This document shows positions 1 through 9,529 of a DNA stretch of 64,000 bases, piece after piece. The notes below the pieces were generated by a model, which saw only the letters and a list, made by a program, of their open reading frames with translations, had not been told where the DNA came from and did no database searches. Every line of letters begins with the position of its first letter. Within the stretch, counting starts at the first letter, position 1. This DNA comes from Isochrysis galbana. Taxonomy: Eukaryota; Haptophyta; Isochrysidales; Isochrysidaceae. The stretch lies in contig CM030937.1 of assembly GCA_018136815.1 (NCBI GenBank), positions 4,978,632-5,042,631 of the forward strand. The letters are read 5' to 3'. The translations under genes were made by a program, and so were the position numbers.

Positions 1-695
1 CGACAACGGTGCAAAGTTCCAATCGCCATTTGCGAGTGACGGGCGAATAACATTCAGGCGCCAGGCGTCCCCTTGAGGACATTCTATGCTGATGTATAGG
101 ATGGGCACTTGTACGATAGATACAAATCGGCGCCAAACCTCCTCGTTTAGATACTTTCGTCCTTGAACCAAGGATTCCGCGGGCGATCGTAGGATTCTAC
201 TACATACCCAATACTACCGGCGCCCGCCCCGTGACAAGCTATGAGCTGCACCAGTGGTCTGTGGGGCGTCGTGGCCTCGTGGCCTCGTGGAAGGCCATCG
301 GGGACAGCTCCCATGACGACGGCATCCCTTGGGGGCAGGCAGGCGTACAGCTCCCAGCCCCGTCTCTTTCTGCGGTTACACGCACGCAGTGGACCGTGCC
401 GAGCTTCATGAAGTGTAATGAAAGAGAGTAGTAGTGTATGTTACTACTGCTAGAAACCCATGCACTCCTACACTCCATTCTCAAGGTATTATTCAATTAT
501 TCTCTGCACACACATGGAGTATAGAGTGAGAGAATAGAGCACACAGTGAGTGTCCGAGGAGGAGAAATGTGGACGAGAGGAGAGGTCGAATATATGAGAG
601 AGAAAAGCAAAAGAAGAGAAAGAGAACGGGAGAGAAAGAGAAGAAACAAAGAGAGCGAGAGAGGAGGGTGCAGCGGCAGCGGCGGGGCGCGGCCG
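1..695. other. gene-poor left edge and leader of first gene
   Basis: No convincing gene is visible in the first 540 bases; short open frames overlap on both strands without conserved motifs. From about 545 to 665 the plus strand becomes very purine-rich (AGAGAGAA-type runs). This is probably the 5' leader of the coiled-coil gene, because the same purine bias sits directly upstream of several other genes here. Confidence 0.4.
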
Positions 696-2210
696 ATGGA
701 CGTGCTGGAGGCACACGCGCAGAGCCTGGCGAAGCGGCTGGCGCAGGCGCTGGAGGGGCGAGAGGCAGAAGAGCAGGCCACACCGCCCAGCCTCGAGGAC
801 GCGCTCCTTGAAGGCTCCGACGCCCCGCCTCCCCGCGGAGCTCTGCTAGGAGCCCCAGCAGAGCTCAGCTCGGCCGCGGAGGCTCAGCAGCTCAGGGCCG
901 ACCTGGCAGAGGTGCTCAAGCAGCGCTCACAGCTGCGGGCAAAGCTGATCGCTGAGCAGGAGCGCCGCCAACACGCCGAGGCCGAACTCGTCGCCCTCGG
1001 CGCACAGTGGCACGGCACCGACACGGCTCGCGCGCTACAGCGGCGTGCCGAGGAGGAGGCGCAGCGCAAGCTCGATGCGCAGGTCGCCAAGGTGGCGCGC
1101 TCGTACGAGCAGCGGTTGGCGCAGCTACAGGCAGAGAAGACGCTGCTTCGAAAGAAAGTCTCCGAAGGCGCCGGCGTCGCGCTCACGGACAGCCAACTTC
1201 AGGCGGAACTACGAGCGGCGCTCAGAACGGAGCTGGTACGCCAATGGAAGCCGGCATCCGCCGTGGCGATGCCGCTGCTATAAACCACGGTCCTCCCCCA
1301 GTCGTGCACCCCGCACGAGACTCCGCTTTAAATATCACCACCCGCCCCTCGGGCTCTGCAGGAGGTTGCTCGCGCTGAAATGAGGGGTCAGATTCGGGAT
1401 GAGCTTGACCACGCGCGTGAGCACTGCTTATCACTCGAGAGAAAGCTGCGCGCGGCGGAGGCGCGCCACACGGCCGATGCCGATATGCTTCGCAAGGTGA
1501 TATGCTTCTCTCATCAGCTATGAGCTCGTATCACTGGCTACAAGCCATCCTATGATGGCCGCACTCTTCATTCGGGCGTGCGCCACTGTTTGGGACTTGG
1601 CAACCTCCAAACCCCTTCTAATCAACCACTTGTTCTCCTTGCCTCGTCGGGTGCAGGCGCTCCGAAAAGCGGATCTGCTCTGCCAGGAGCAATGGGACAG
1701 CGGCTTTGTTGCTGGGCTAAAACAGGCGGCCAAGGCATTTGGCCATGGTGAGAATGCTCAAGAGGACAAGGGAAGAACTGATTGGCCGACCACTGATTTC
1801 TCGTTGAGAGAAGATAGCATCGTGCGGCGGCCCGCACCGAGGAAGGCGTGCGAAACGGCAGCATCCAGGGGCGAGTCCGACTCCACCGGCCCCGGTGGCG
1901 GTGGCGGCTTTCACGGTGTAGGCGGCGGAAGGAGCGCCAGCATGCCATCGAGTGTGTTGTCAGGGCTGCAGATACGGAGGCAAGGCGCGTCGCTTAAGCC
2001 GGCCGTTGATAATGCAGTGGCCCTTGCTGACCAATGTGTAAGTGCTGCATTGCAGGCAGCTCAGACAGGAGATGGAACAACAGGGGGGCAGGTGAGAGAG
2101 AGCGGAGCGACGCCGCTCCGAGCTGCTCAACCGGCTCGAGACAATGCTGAGCCGCATGCCACGGAGAAACGCACTACTAGGGAGGGGGCAGGCCAGGCCG
2201 CCGTAATCTG
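696..2210 (+). CDS. coiled-coil protein, spliced, 3' end uncertain
   Basis: Not recognised as a named family. Exon 1 is 696-1235, starting at an ATG that follows a purine-rich leader and opens with MDVLEAHAQSLAKRL. Exon 2 is 1362-1496 and exon 3 starts at 1657. Introns are GT-AG (126 and 160 bp), and both junctions keep one frame. The protein is Ala/Glu/Arg/Gln-rich with long heptad-like helices (about residues 65-225), so it is probably a structural or cytoskeletal coiled coil. Exon 3 encodes ALRKADLLCQEQWDSGFVAG and ends near 1748 at a GTGAG donor, or reads on in frame to 2364. A further coiled-coil stretch at about 2058-2207 (QLRQEMEQQ, then ERAERRRSELLNRLETML) probably belongs to the gene but has an in-frame TGA near 2093. 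The 3' structure is therefore unresolved: either one more unusual splice or a damaged gene. Confidence 0.55.
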
Positions 2211-2464
2211 GAAGCATCATCGATGCAACCACGTTGCCAATGACGTCTCAAGTTGCCTACCGCCCACAAGTTCGTGGGCAGAGGAGCTGCCATTACACAC
2301 GGCGCCTGCGCATGGGCCAGCGAGCTCGGTATGGCCACCTCCAGAACTCGAGACCGTGGAGTGATCTTCTTGGTCTTGTCCTTGTCTCAGTAGATAGAGG
2401 AAACCGCGAAAAGTGTCGGGCCCCAAAATCCAGCCTCCCGAGTGGCCGTGGGACACGATAGCAA

Positions 2465-3120
2465 TTTAAAAATATATAAAAACATCTGAAGATTCAGGCT
2501 ACTACCGCTAGCTATAAAGGATCACGCACTCACGGCACCGACTCACGCCATCGCCTATACCCGCCAGAACACTCACTCCCTTTACACTGCCCCCTTCATT
2601 CCTTTGTCTTTGGTATCGGGGGGGATGAGAGAACTCAACCAGGAAATCGCAGAACTACGAAAAAAATCCAAGCCGACCAACAAAAACTGCTTCGACGCCC
2701 TGAAACACGAGGAAAGAATGATGAAGGAATTCTTCTAACAAGTTCAAAGCGAGAGCGTCGAACAGCGCAATACCGGAACTTTTTATGCACGGGTGACTGG
2801 GACGCCCCAAGAGACGACTCGCGCCCCACAGTAACATCCGATGAGGAGATACGCAAAGAACTTCGAAAGTACTACGTATGGCTCTACCAAGAACGAAAAC
2901 AGCGGCCGGAGACACAGCACTGGAAGACGCGCTGGAGGCGCGGCCCTTGACAATACGAGACAGCGCAGCCCTGGAGGTAGGGGTAGGCCAGGATATCCAC
3001 AAAATTTTGCCCAAATATCCATGAAAAAAAAAACATCTGAAGATTCAGGCTACTACCGCTAGCTATAAAGACCACGCACTCACGGTGCCGACTCACGCCA
3101 TCGCCTATACCCCAGAACAC
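2465..3120. repeat. direct-repeat pair flanking a LINE-like fragment
   Basis: A block of about 100 bp (AAACATCTGAAGATTCAGGC followed by CTACTACCGCTAGCTATAAA) occurs at 2483-2580 and again at 3033-3120, and a third time at 26125-26215. The 540 bp between the first two copies carries degenerate coding sequence. One frame reads RELNQEIAELRKK and another reads DEEIRKELRKYYVWLYQERK then ARPLTIRDSAALEVG. This resembles the linker between endonuclease and reverse transcriptase in LINE ORF2 proteins. The frame changes show it is a relic. The LINE assignment is an inference from sequence character only. Confidence 0.4.
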
Positions 3121-3865
3121 TGTCGGAGCGAAGCTCGTTTCCTCATTGGAAACGAGCCGCGGAGGCGCACCGGCGGCTAGCGCGGCGCACGGTCCATCCG
3201 GGGAGCCCGGAACGGGCTCATCGGAAGAACGGGGAGGGCAAATGACGGGCATGAGAGATGGACGGGAGAGTGGCACGGAACGCGAACCGGAGGGTCGGAG
3301 GATGTAAGAAAGGGCGCGGCGAGCAGTTACCGCTTACTTGGGACTCGTAGGGACTCGTAGACTCGAAAGGACGACTCGGAAGACTCGGGGCTTGGGGTAC
3401 TCAGGGGCTGCAGGTCACCAACAGGCGATACAATGGCTCAAAAACCACACAAATCAACACTCTGCACTCAAACATTCACGGTGACAGGCCGGAAACATAC
3501 GTTAAACGAACCCCCTCTGGTGAGCAGATTCAGGAGTGCCCACCAGAAAAAGAAGAGAGAGAGAGAGAGAGCGAGGGAACGAGGGCTCGGGGGGTCAAAA
3601 CACAATTCGGACTCCGTTTTGGACTACAGAGTAAAATCCAGTGCCCTCGCGAGTCCTGCCTCGAGTCTCGCGGAGGGGGGGGAAGGGCCGCCGTCTTGGC
3701 GCGCGGAGGGGGGGGGACCGCGCGGAGGGGGGGGAAGGGAACGGCGGAGGGGGGGAACAGCGGAGGGGAAGGGGAGGAGCGGAGGGGGGGGGGGGGAGGG
3801 GAGGAGCGGAGGGGGGGGAAGGGGGGAGCGAAAGGGGGGGGGGGAGAAACTGCCGAGGGGGGTGA
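3121..3865. repeat. G-rich low-complexity tract
   Basis: After about 400 bp with no recognisable gene (short TAGGGACTCG-like repeats near 3340-3385), the plus strand from 3670 to 3865 is almost pure purine. It consists of short GCGGAGGGGGG and GGAAGGG units. Long open frames across it, such as Gly/Arg-rich on plus and Pro/Ser-rich on minus, are composition artefacts. Confidence 0.6.
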
Positions 3866-4215
3866 GATCGCAACACTGACCCAATCATCCCTCACATTCA
3901 GGTATTTTTCCCGGCCTGGCCCGGGAAAATCAGGGAGTGGAGAGAGGGGAGGGAGGAGAGTTGCGGAAGGGGGGGGGGAACCGCGGAGGGGGGAATCACA
4001 ATACTGACCCAATCCTCCCTCACATTCACGTATTTTTCCCGGCCTGGCCCGAGAAAATCAGGGAATGGAGAGAGGGGAAGGAGGACTGCAGAGGGGGGGT
4101 GAAAACACAGTACTGACCCAACTTTCCCTCACATTCACGTGTCTTTCCCGGCTTGCCCCGGGAAACGCATGGAATAGAGAAGGGAAACGCAGAGAATGGA
4201 GAGAGGGGGGAGGGG
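3866..4215. repeat. three-copy tandem repeat with internal palindrome
   Basis: A unit of roughly 115-130 bp is repeated three times, starting near 3872, 3999 and 4107. Each copy has ACTGACCCAA, then CCCTCACATTCA, then a near-palindrome of the type TTTCCCGGCnTGnCCCGGGAAA. G-rich purine spacers of the type seen in the preceding tract separate the copies. Confidence 0.6.
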
Positions 4216-4309
4216 AACTGCAGAAGGGGGAGGGAACTGCAGAAGGGGGAGGGAACTGCAGAAGGGGAGGGAACTGCAGAAGGGGGGGGGCCAGTTCTGT
4301 TACCTGCAT

Positions 4310-4522
4310 CTCTTACCTTAAACGCGTGGACAATTACCGTAACGGTAAAAATAAAACTCAAATCTTCGAATTTCGAGACGAAAATCGGCGAACCAGGACT
4401 GGAGCCCACGGAGAATCCGAATCGGCACGCCTTGCGTGACCACGACGAACATAGAAGACGATATATAACGCGGAAGGAGCGCGCTCATGCCGAAATATTC
4501 ACGCCGAGAGGCCTGAATACAA
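4310..4522. repeat. copy of 3' flank of the CCCH-ORF element
   Basis: This stretch resembles 51575-51775, the sequence following the CCCH zinc-finger ORF. Both contain AAAATTCGAAT-like text, a block similar to CTGGACTTGAGACC, GAATCCGAATC, and end in GAATACAAC. It looks like a truncated copy of the tail of that element. Confidence 0.4.
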
Positions 4523-5000
4523 CAAACACTCACTCCCTTTACACTACCCCCTTCATTCCTTTGTCTTTGGTATCGGGGGGGGGGCCCGCGTGCACTACGA
4601 CGGGCCAAGCGCAAGGGGCGGGCTGGGGCAGACCTGTTGTTGGGTGTTCCTGTGGCAGACAAACGTAAAACGCCTTCTGAACTATCTTATATTGTCCCCA
4701 GGGGGTCTCGGCCCCCGCCCTTCGGCCTTTCTTCGTCCGCTGCCGCACTTTCGCGGTGTTTGACTGCCGCGCAGGGTGTCTTCCCGTTGATATACCGTAA
4801 ATGGGCGGATATCTTACCTATTCTCGGGCCAGATCGTGTGGTTTTTTTTGTCGTTCTTTTCCCGTCGTTCTCTTCGTTCTCCTACGGGCGTGTGCTGCAT
4901 GGCGCGCGCCATGGCCCCCTTCTGGGGGGCCCCTCGGGGCCCCCCAGAGGGCCAGCCAGGGCAGCTCAGGGGGCAGTGGAGGCTGGGGCAGTGCCCCTGG
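4523..5000 (+). repeat. dispersed repeat B, copy 1
   Basis: This matches 26206-26640 in the same orientation. Shared landmarks are CATTCCTTTGTCTTTGGTAT, a G run, GTGCACTACRACGGGCCAAG, GGGGCAGACCTG, ATACCGTAAA and TTTTTTGTCGTTCTTTTC. A short 5' piece is at 2575-2625 and a reverse-complement fragment at about 30735-30805. No protein-coding signal is shared between copies, so this is probably a non-coding or non-autonomous mobile element. Confidence 0.6.
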
Positions 5001-6248
5001 CCTCTCCTGCCTCTCCCTCGCTCGCCTCGCTGGCCCTGGGTGCCCTCCTGGCGGCCTCGGTGGTCTGTGGCTCAGTGGTGAGGGGGGGGGTCAGTACGAG
5101 CGAGGGCCAGTGCAGGCGAGTGCGTGCGGCGCGCGGCGCGCGCTCGGCGAAGGTCTGGGCCAGATTGATGTCAGCTCAGCCCCTGCCAGCAGGCAGGGGC
5201 TGAGGTTGGTTGTGCAGGCCCACCCAGGGGGTGTCTGCGATGGAGAGAGGGGGGCGCGAGGCCCCCATTGGCCTCCTACTTATAAAAATGCCCAAATATC
5301 CATGAAATATATCCAAAAAATATCCAACCCGCAACCCCAAATATCTCAAGAAATATCCACAATCTACTATTATAGTAGTAGTACATAACTATACCCTCGC
5401 CGCGTCGTGTCGAGTCGAGCGTGGCCGGAGGGCTCTGAGCCACTCCGTCGCGAGCAGCACCGGCGGCTAGCGCGGCGCTTTGGCCCTCCTCCCCGCCGGG
5501 AGTCGGGTGAACGAAATTCTGGATGGTATCGGGCAACTCCATTTGAGTTTTGGATTTAGTAGAAAACTCAACGTAGATCAAAGAAAGATCACACGAGATG
5601 CAAGGGAGGGAACCTCGAGCAAAGTTAGAACAAAGGAGAAGCCACAGTCTCCCGCCCCCTTCTCTCCTCTCTCCGACTCCTGGCCGAAGCAGCGTGCAGC
5701 GTGCACGGCCTCCCCGGAACCAGCTTCTCCGCTAAAGAGGGAACTGGGGAAGGGGAAGGGGGTTGACAAGGTTAGGTTTGGGTAGTAGGGAGGTTCATTA
5801 GCACTCTGCCTCACGCCGCACAAATAGCGGGGAATTATAAGAAGATTTTTTTTTCCATTTGAGTTTTGGACGGGGGACAAACGGCGAACGAAGGGCGGTG
5901 GGGCGGCGAGGCGCTCCTAGCGGCCCTAGTGTGTTGGATTGTAAGAGATTGTTAGACCTACGAAGAACTCTTCCCTCAGGGAGGGAGCCTAGACTGCTAG
6001 TGTGCAGCGACGCAGCGAACAACGACGGACAACGATACTGAGAACAACAGGATGCACCGACTCACGGACACACCGGAAACATTCACCTAAACCAAGCGAA
6101 ACATCAAGCAACCGAGACCGGGAGAAGGGCCGGGGGAGTGGGGGTGTTGAAAGTATGCTACGTACTACGTGTAGCGTGTAGTAGGTAGTGGTTCCATTCG
6201 CCGCGAGTGCGGTCAGAATATTAAAAGGTTTTTTAGTTGGGCCGCTGA
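5001..6248. repeat. mosaic of dispersed repeat fragments
   Basis: No gene is visible. 5180-5290 matches 23390-23510 (GGGCAGGGGCTGAGGTTG, then GGGGCGCGAGGCCCCCATTG). 5440-5500 matches 3155-3195 and 38510-38580 (CACCGGCGGCTAGCGCGGCG). 5690-5850 matches one arm of the inverted-repeat element at 34591-35372. 6190-6230 has AGAATATTAAAAGGTTTTTT, seen with variants near 6985, 23600 and 30680. Confidence 0.5.
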
Positions 6249-6720
6249 CAACTAAGTTTATACTTGGTTGCCCCATGGGGGGGCACGAGCCCCCCCCTCT
6301 CTCCACTCCTCCCCTGCCATAGGGGAGGAACCACCCATCCTCCTGGCATGCCTGATGGCTTGCCAGGAGGCCACTGCCCTACTGACCCACTCCCTTCCCC
6401 ACAGGCTCGCCCCATTCGCCCATCCTGGCCCCTCGTGACCAGCCCATCGCTCCAACCCTCCCTCCCCCCCTGGTCGACAGGCAGACAGGTGCAGATTGGG
6501 GGCCCCAGGGGCTCAGGAGCGCCAGCGAGGGAGAGGCAGGGGAGGCCATGGCCCAGCCCCAGCCTCCTCTGCCCCCTGAGCTGGCCTCCAGGAGCCTCCA
6601 GGGGTCGCCAGGGGCAGCTGCAGGCCTGCCGCAGGCGCGCCATCGCGCGTGCCTGCAGGAGAGGGGAGAGAGAGCGCGGAGAAGGGGGAGGGCGGAGCGA
6701 GAGCTCCGCTCACCGGAAAA
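6249..6720 (+). repeat. dispersed repeat D, copy 1
   Basis: It begins CAACTAAGTTTATACTTGGT, followed by a CCATGGGGGGGCACGAGCC block and a long GC-rich body. Related copies lie at 31025-31860 and 48926-49690 in the same orientation. Reverse copies are at 9530-11040 (interrupted), 20880-21080 and 51950-52057 (start only). The family has no clear ORF. Confidence 0.6.
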
Positions 6721-7084
6721 TAGGTAAGTCCCGCACCTGTTTCCTGTTTACAGGATAAGTCGGGACCGAGGCCGCCGCCAGCCCGGTAGGCGTAGGAGGA
6801 AGGGGGGAACGGATCGCCGGGGGGGGGCGCGGGCCACCGACCATATCTAAGCCCTTTTCCCCTATCCCCCTAGTAGTGCACGGGGGGAGTCGCCTGATGG
6901 CGGGGGGGAAAGGGCCGGCGGATTGGGGGTGTAGAAAGTTTCCTACGTGAGTAGAAAGTAGAGGCTGCACGGTCGCGTGTGCGGTGAGACTATTAAGAAA
7001 TTAATAAAAATAAAAAAATAGTTGGGCCGCTGAATACATCAAGTATGCCTTAACCTTAAAACCACCAAACAGAGGACAAATGCC
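6721..7084. other. AT/GC-patchy spacer, no gene
   Basis: No coding signal. 6895-7030 repeats the layout of 6130-6245: GGGGGTGT, GAAAGT, CTACGT, then ACTATTAA and T/A-rich sequence ending in AGTTGGGCCGCTGA. The two blocks thus flank repeat D copy 1 as an imperfect direct repeat of about 120 bp. Confidence 0.4.
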
Positions 7085-7412
7085 CGATGGTGGGACATGC
7101 GTATTTGGTATCCGGTGGGGTCCCCCATCCGGATGGATCGTCGAAAGCGGGCATGCAGCGCGCCCGGCATCGACATCGGTTCGAAGTTGAGCTTTTCAAG
7201 CTTTTGCGATTTTAGCGTCTTTTGTCAGTTTTCGATTACGTTTTGTTGTGGGGGCCCAAGGGGGGGGGTCCGGGTCCTAATGGGCCCCGGATATGTGCTA
7301 GTTGGGTGTATTGGGAACTTTTTACCGAAAAAAATCCTCAAATTTCCTCAATTCTGAGATGGTCTCATTTTTTACCCCTAATAAAAAAACACTGTTTGAC
7401 CGCCCTAGCCCT
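7085..7412 (+). repeat. repeat E, copy with single satellite unit
   Basis: It contains CCCCATCCGGATGGATCGTC, then a tail with TTTTAGCGTCTTTTGTCAG, a GGGGCCCAAGGGG block, CGGATATGTGCTAGTTGGGT, and the terminus CTGTTTGACCGCCCTAG. The same tail ends copies at 21247-21770 and 21793-22112 (reverse), 26695-27734 and 54262-54352. The shared terminus suggests a family of mobile elements whose interior is a variable number of satellite units. Confidence 0.6.
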
Positions 7413-7760
7413 TGCCCTTTGCAAAGCCTTTGCCATCTCCATCTCCATATCTCCATCTCCGTGGGCTCCGTGTGTTGTCGTGTCTCCCATAGTAGGTACG
7501 TCGCCACAGCTTGCTTGGGCCCTTACTCCATGCTTGGCGACTACTCCAGACTCCAGCTAGATTAGGATTAGACTCCATGCTTGGCGACTACTCCAGACTC
7601 CAGCTAGATTAGGATTAGACCTACTCTACTTCACTGGAGCTGAGTCTAGAGTAGAGTACATGTCGCACCGATAGTAAAAGTAAGTAGAGTAATATTATGT
7701 ACTCGTACGAGTAAGCTCTACTCTAGAGTAACTTTAGAGAGAGAGCAAGATGTGAGCCGG
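7413..7760. other. spacer with perfect 47-bp tandem duplication; SMYD leader
   Basis: A 47-bp unit beginning ACTCCATGCTTGGCGACTAC occurs twice in tandem without mismatch at 7525-7571 and 7572-7618. The rest is CTAGAGTA-rich leader. Next to the SMYD start is a GAGAGAG run and an ATGTGA at 7750-7755, which is a start codon followed at once by a stop. Confidence 0.55.
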
Positions 7761-9065
7761 ATGTCTGCGGCTGCGATCGGCGTGGAGGAGCGCGAGGGCC
7801 GCGGCCGGTGTGTGGTGGCGTGGCGCGCGCTGACGCCGGGCGAGCGCGTGGACGCGGTGTCTGGCGCGGCGTACGCCGCCGTCCCGCTCGGCTCATTCCG
7901 GCCGAGCCTCTGCGCCCGGTGCTTCCAGCCCGCCGCAGAGCAGTGCAAGCTTTCGCGATGCTCTGGATGCAGGCAGGCTCGCTACTGCTCAGCGGTGTGC
8001 CAGCGAGCCGACTGGGCTCTTCATAGACACGAGTGCCCTCACCTGAGCGAGGAATACTCTGCTCTCCACAGTCTCGACGAGGGCACTCTTGTACAGCTTC
8101 TCCTCGCCGCGCGCTGCCTGCAACGTCGCGCTCAGGGGAAGGGTGATGAGGCGGACCGCTGCTTCGATGAACTGTACGCTGTGGATCCGGACGCAGAATC
8201 GATCGAACTTGCGCACAAGGCCGTGCGCCTGGCCGGATTATTCCCAAAGACGATAGCAGCAGCGACCGTGGCGCGGCTACTCGTGGCATCGAGGCTCAAC
8301 TCCTTTGGAGTGCTCAATGCGCTACACTCGGTGGTCGGTGCAGCATGCCATCCAATGGCGGCGTTGTTGAATCACTCTTGCGCGCCGAATTGTATACTGG
8401 CCTGGGAGGGTTCCACGCTTTGTGTATGCACCGTACGCAATGTTGCTCCCGGGGAGGAGCTTTGTCACGCTTTCGTCGACCTTGCCATGCCCACGCCACA
8501 ACGCCAAGAGGCGCTGCGGCACAGGTATGGCTTCCAGTGTGAATGCGAGCGCTGCACCCTTCCAGCTGGTGCGAAGGTGGATCGAATGCTTGAGGCCCGC
8601 CCGCCCGATGGCACGCCTGCAGCGAGCGCGATTCTCGAGTCGGAGAAGTGGCTGCGTGCTGCCCAAGTGGAGACAGATGACAACAGGGCGCGGGAACTCG
8701 TTCTACGTGCCCTCAACATTCGCCGATTGCTCTGCACTCCTCAGAGTTGTCTTCGTCATGCAGCAGAGATGGAAGCATTCGGTCGCAATCTGGAGGCGGG
8801 TGAGATCCATGCTGCTCGTGAATGCTGTTCCAACGTGGTCGCATTCCTCCAGTCCGCCCTCTCGCATGTTCCACATCATCCTCTTCTTGCGTTGCAACGG
8901 CATACTCTCGCTGATTTGCATGCTGCGTGCGGTGAGGTCGAGGAGGCGAAAAGTGCCTTAGAGCTCGCAGTAGCGTCGATGAGTGTTTGCCCGGGCCGCA
9001 AACACTCATCCCTGTGCCGCCGCGCATGCGATCGACTCGACGAGCTGAAATCCATGCTGCAGTGA
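7761..9065 (+). CDS. SMYD-type SET/MYND protein lysine methyltransferase
   Basis: Predicted S-adenosylmethionine-dependent protein-lysine methyltransferase of the SMYD family, 434 residues, intronless. The MYND zinc finger is at about residues 51-91: CARC, then CSGCRQARYC, CQRADWALHRHEC. The SET catalytic core follows the finger, with NHSCAPNC near residue 210 and a Cys-rich post-SET RYGFQCECERC near 255-265. The C-terminal 170 residues are helical and TPR-like, as in animal SMYD proteins. The SET domain is split by the MYND finger, which is the SMYD hallmark. I chose the ATG at 7761; an upstream ATG at 7750 is closed at once by TGA. Family members methylate histones or cytosolic proteins; the substrate here cannot be inferred. 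The neighbours are repeats. Confidence 0.9.
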   Translation: MSAAAIGVEEREGRGRCVVAWRALTPGERVDAVSGAAYAAVPLGSFRPSLCARCFQPAAEQCKLSRCSGCRQARYCSAVCQRADWALHRHECPHLSEEYSALHSLDEGTLVQLLLAARCLQRRAQGKGDEADRCFDELYAVDPDAESIELAHKAVRLAGLFPKTIAAATVARLLVASRLNSFGVLNALHSVVGAACHPMAALLNHSCAPNCILAWEGSTLCVCTVRNVAPGEELCHAFVDLAMPTPQRQEALRHRYGFQCECERCTLPAGAKVDRMLEARPPDGTPAASAILESEKWLRAAQVETDDNRARELVLRALNIRRLLCTPQSCLRHAAEMEAFGRNLEAGEIHAARECCSNVVAFLQSALSHVPHHPLLALQRHTLADLHAACGEVEEAKSALELAVASMSVCPGRKHSSLCRRACDRLDELKSMLQ

Positions 9066-9529
9066 GGGGGAGAAAACCGAAACACCACTGTCGAATAGCT
9101 GTATGCCTAATTGATTGACGAGAGACTCTAAACGATGTTGGCGATGAGAGACGAGAACCCGGAATCTCCCGAGGGGCGCCCTCGATGCATACAATGATTA
9201 TGCAGGTTCCTTTTCGGATGGATTCAGCCGTGTAACGACTCATTACGATACGACTTTGAGACTGAAAGTAGGGGCTAGAGTAGATGAGGACGAATGGGCA
9301 ACCGCAAGCCCAAGCTCCGCCAACGGCGCCTATCGCCTAGATTGTACTGTGTTGCTACCGCGGGGTTGGCACAAGCGTCGAGTCCACGAACGGTGATAAT
9401 GAAATAATTAAATAAAATAAATAATGTTATATCCTAGCCAACCCCACTAGCCACTAGCTAACTGGACACAACGTTCCAGTCCCGGAATCCCGCCATACCG
9501 TATACCGTATTCATATCCATATCCATACT
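9066..9529. other. SMYD 3' flank, no gene
   Basis: No coding signal. A short A/T-rich motif at 9395-9460 (AATAATGTTATATCCTAGCC and CACTAGC) recurs at 12725-12775, so part of this is a small dispersed repeat. The end of the transcript cannot be fixed. Confidence 0.35.

Noticed and set aside
1-75. Frame reading DNGAKFQSPFASDG at the left edge, like a Copia integrase DNG motif
   Set aside because: Only about 24 residues before a stop and no other integrase feature; too short to call.
3433-4012. Long Gly/Arg and Pro/Ser frames
   Set aside because: They follow from purine-only composition and overlap on both strands.
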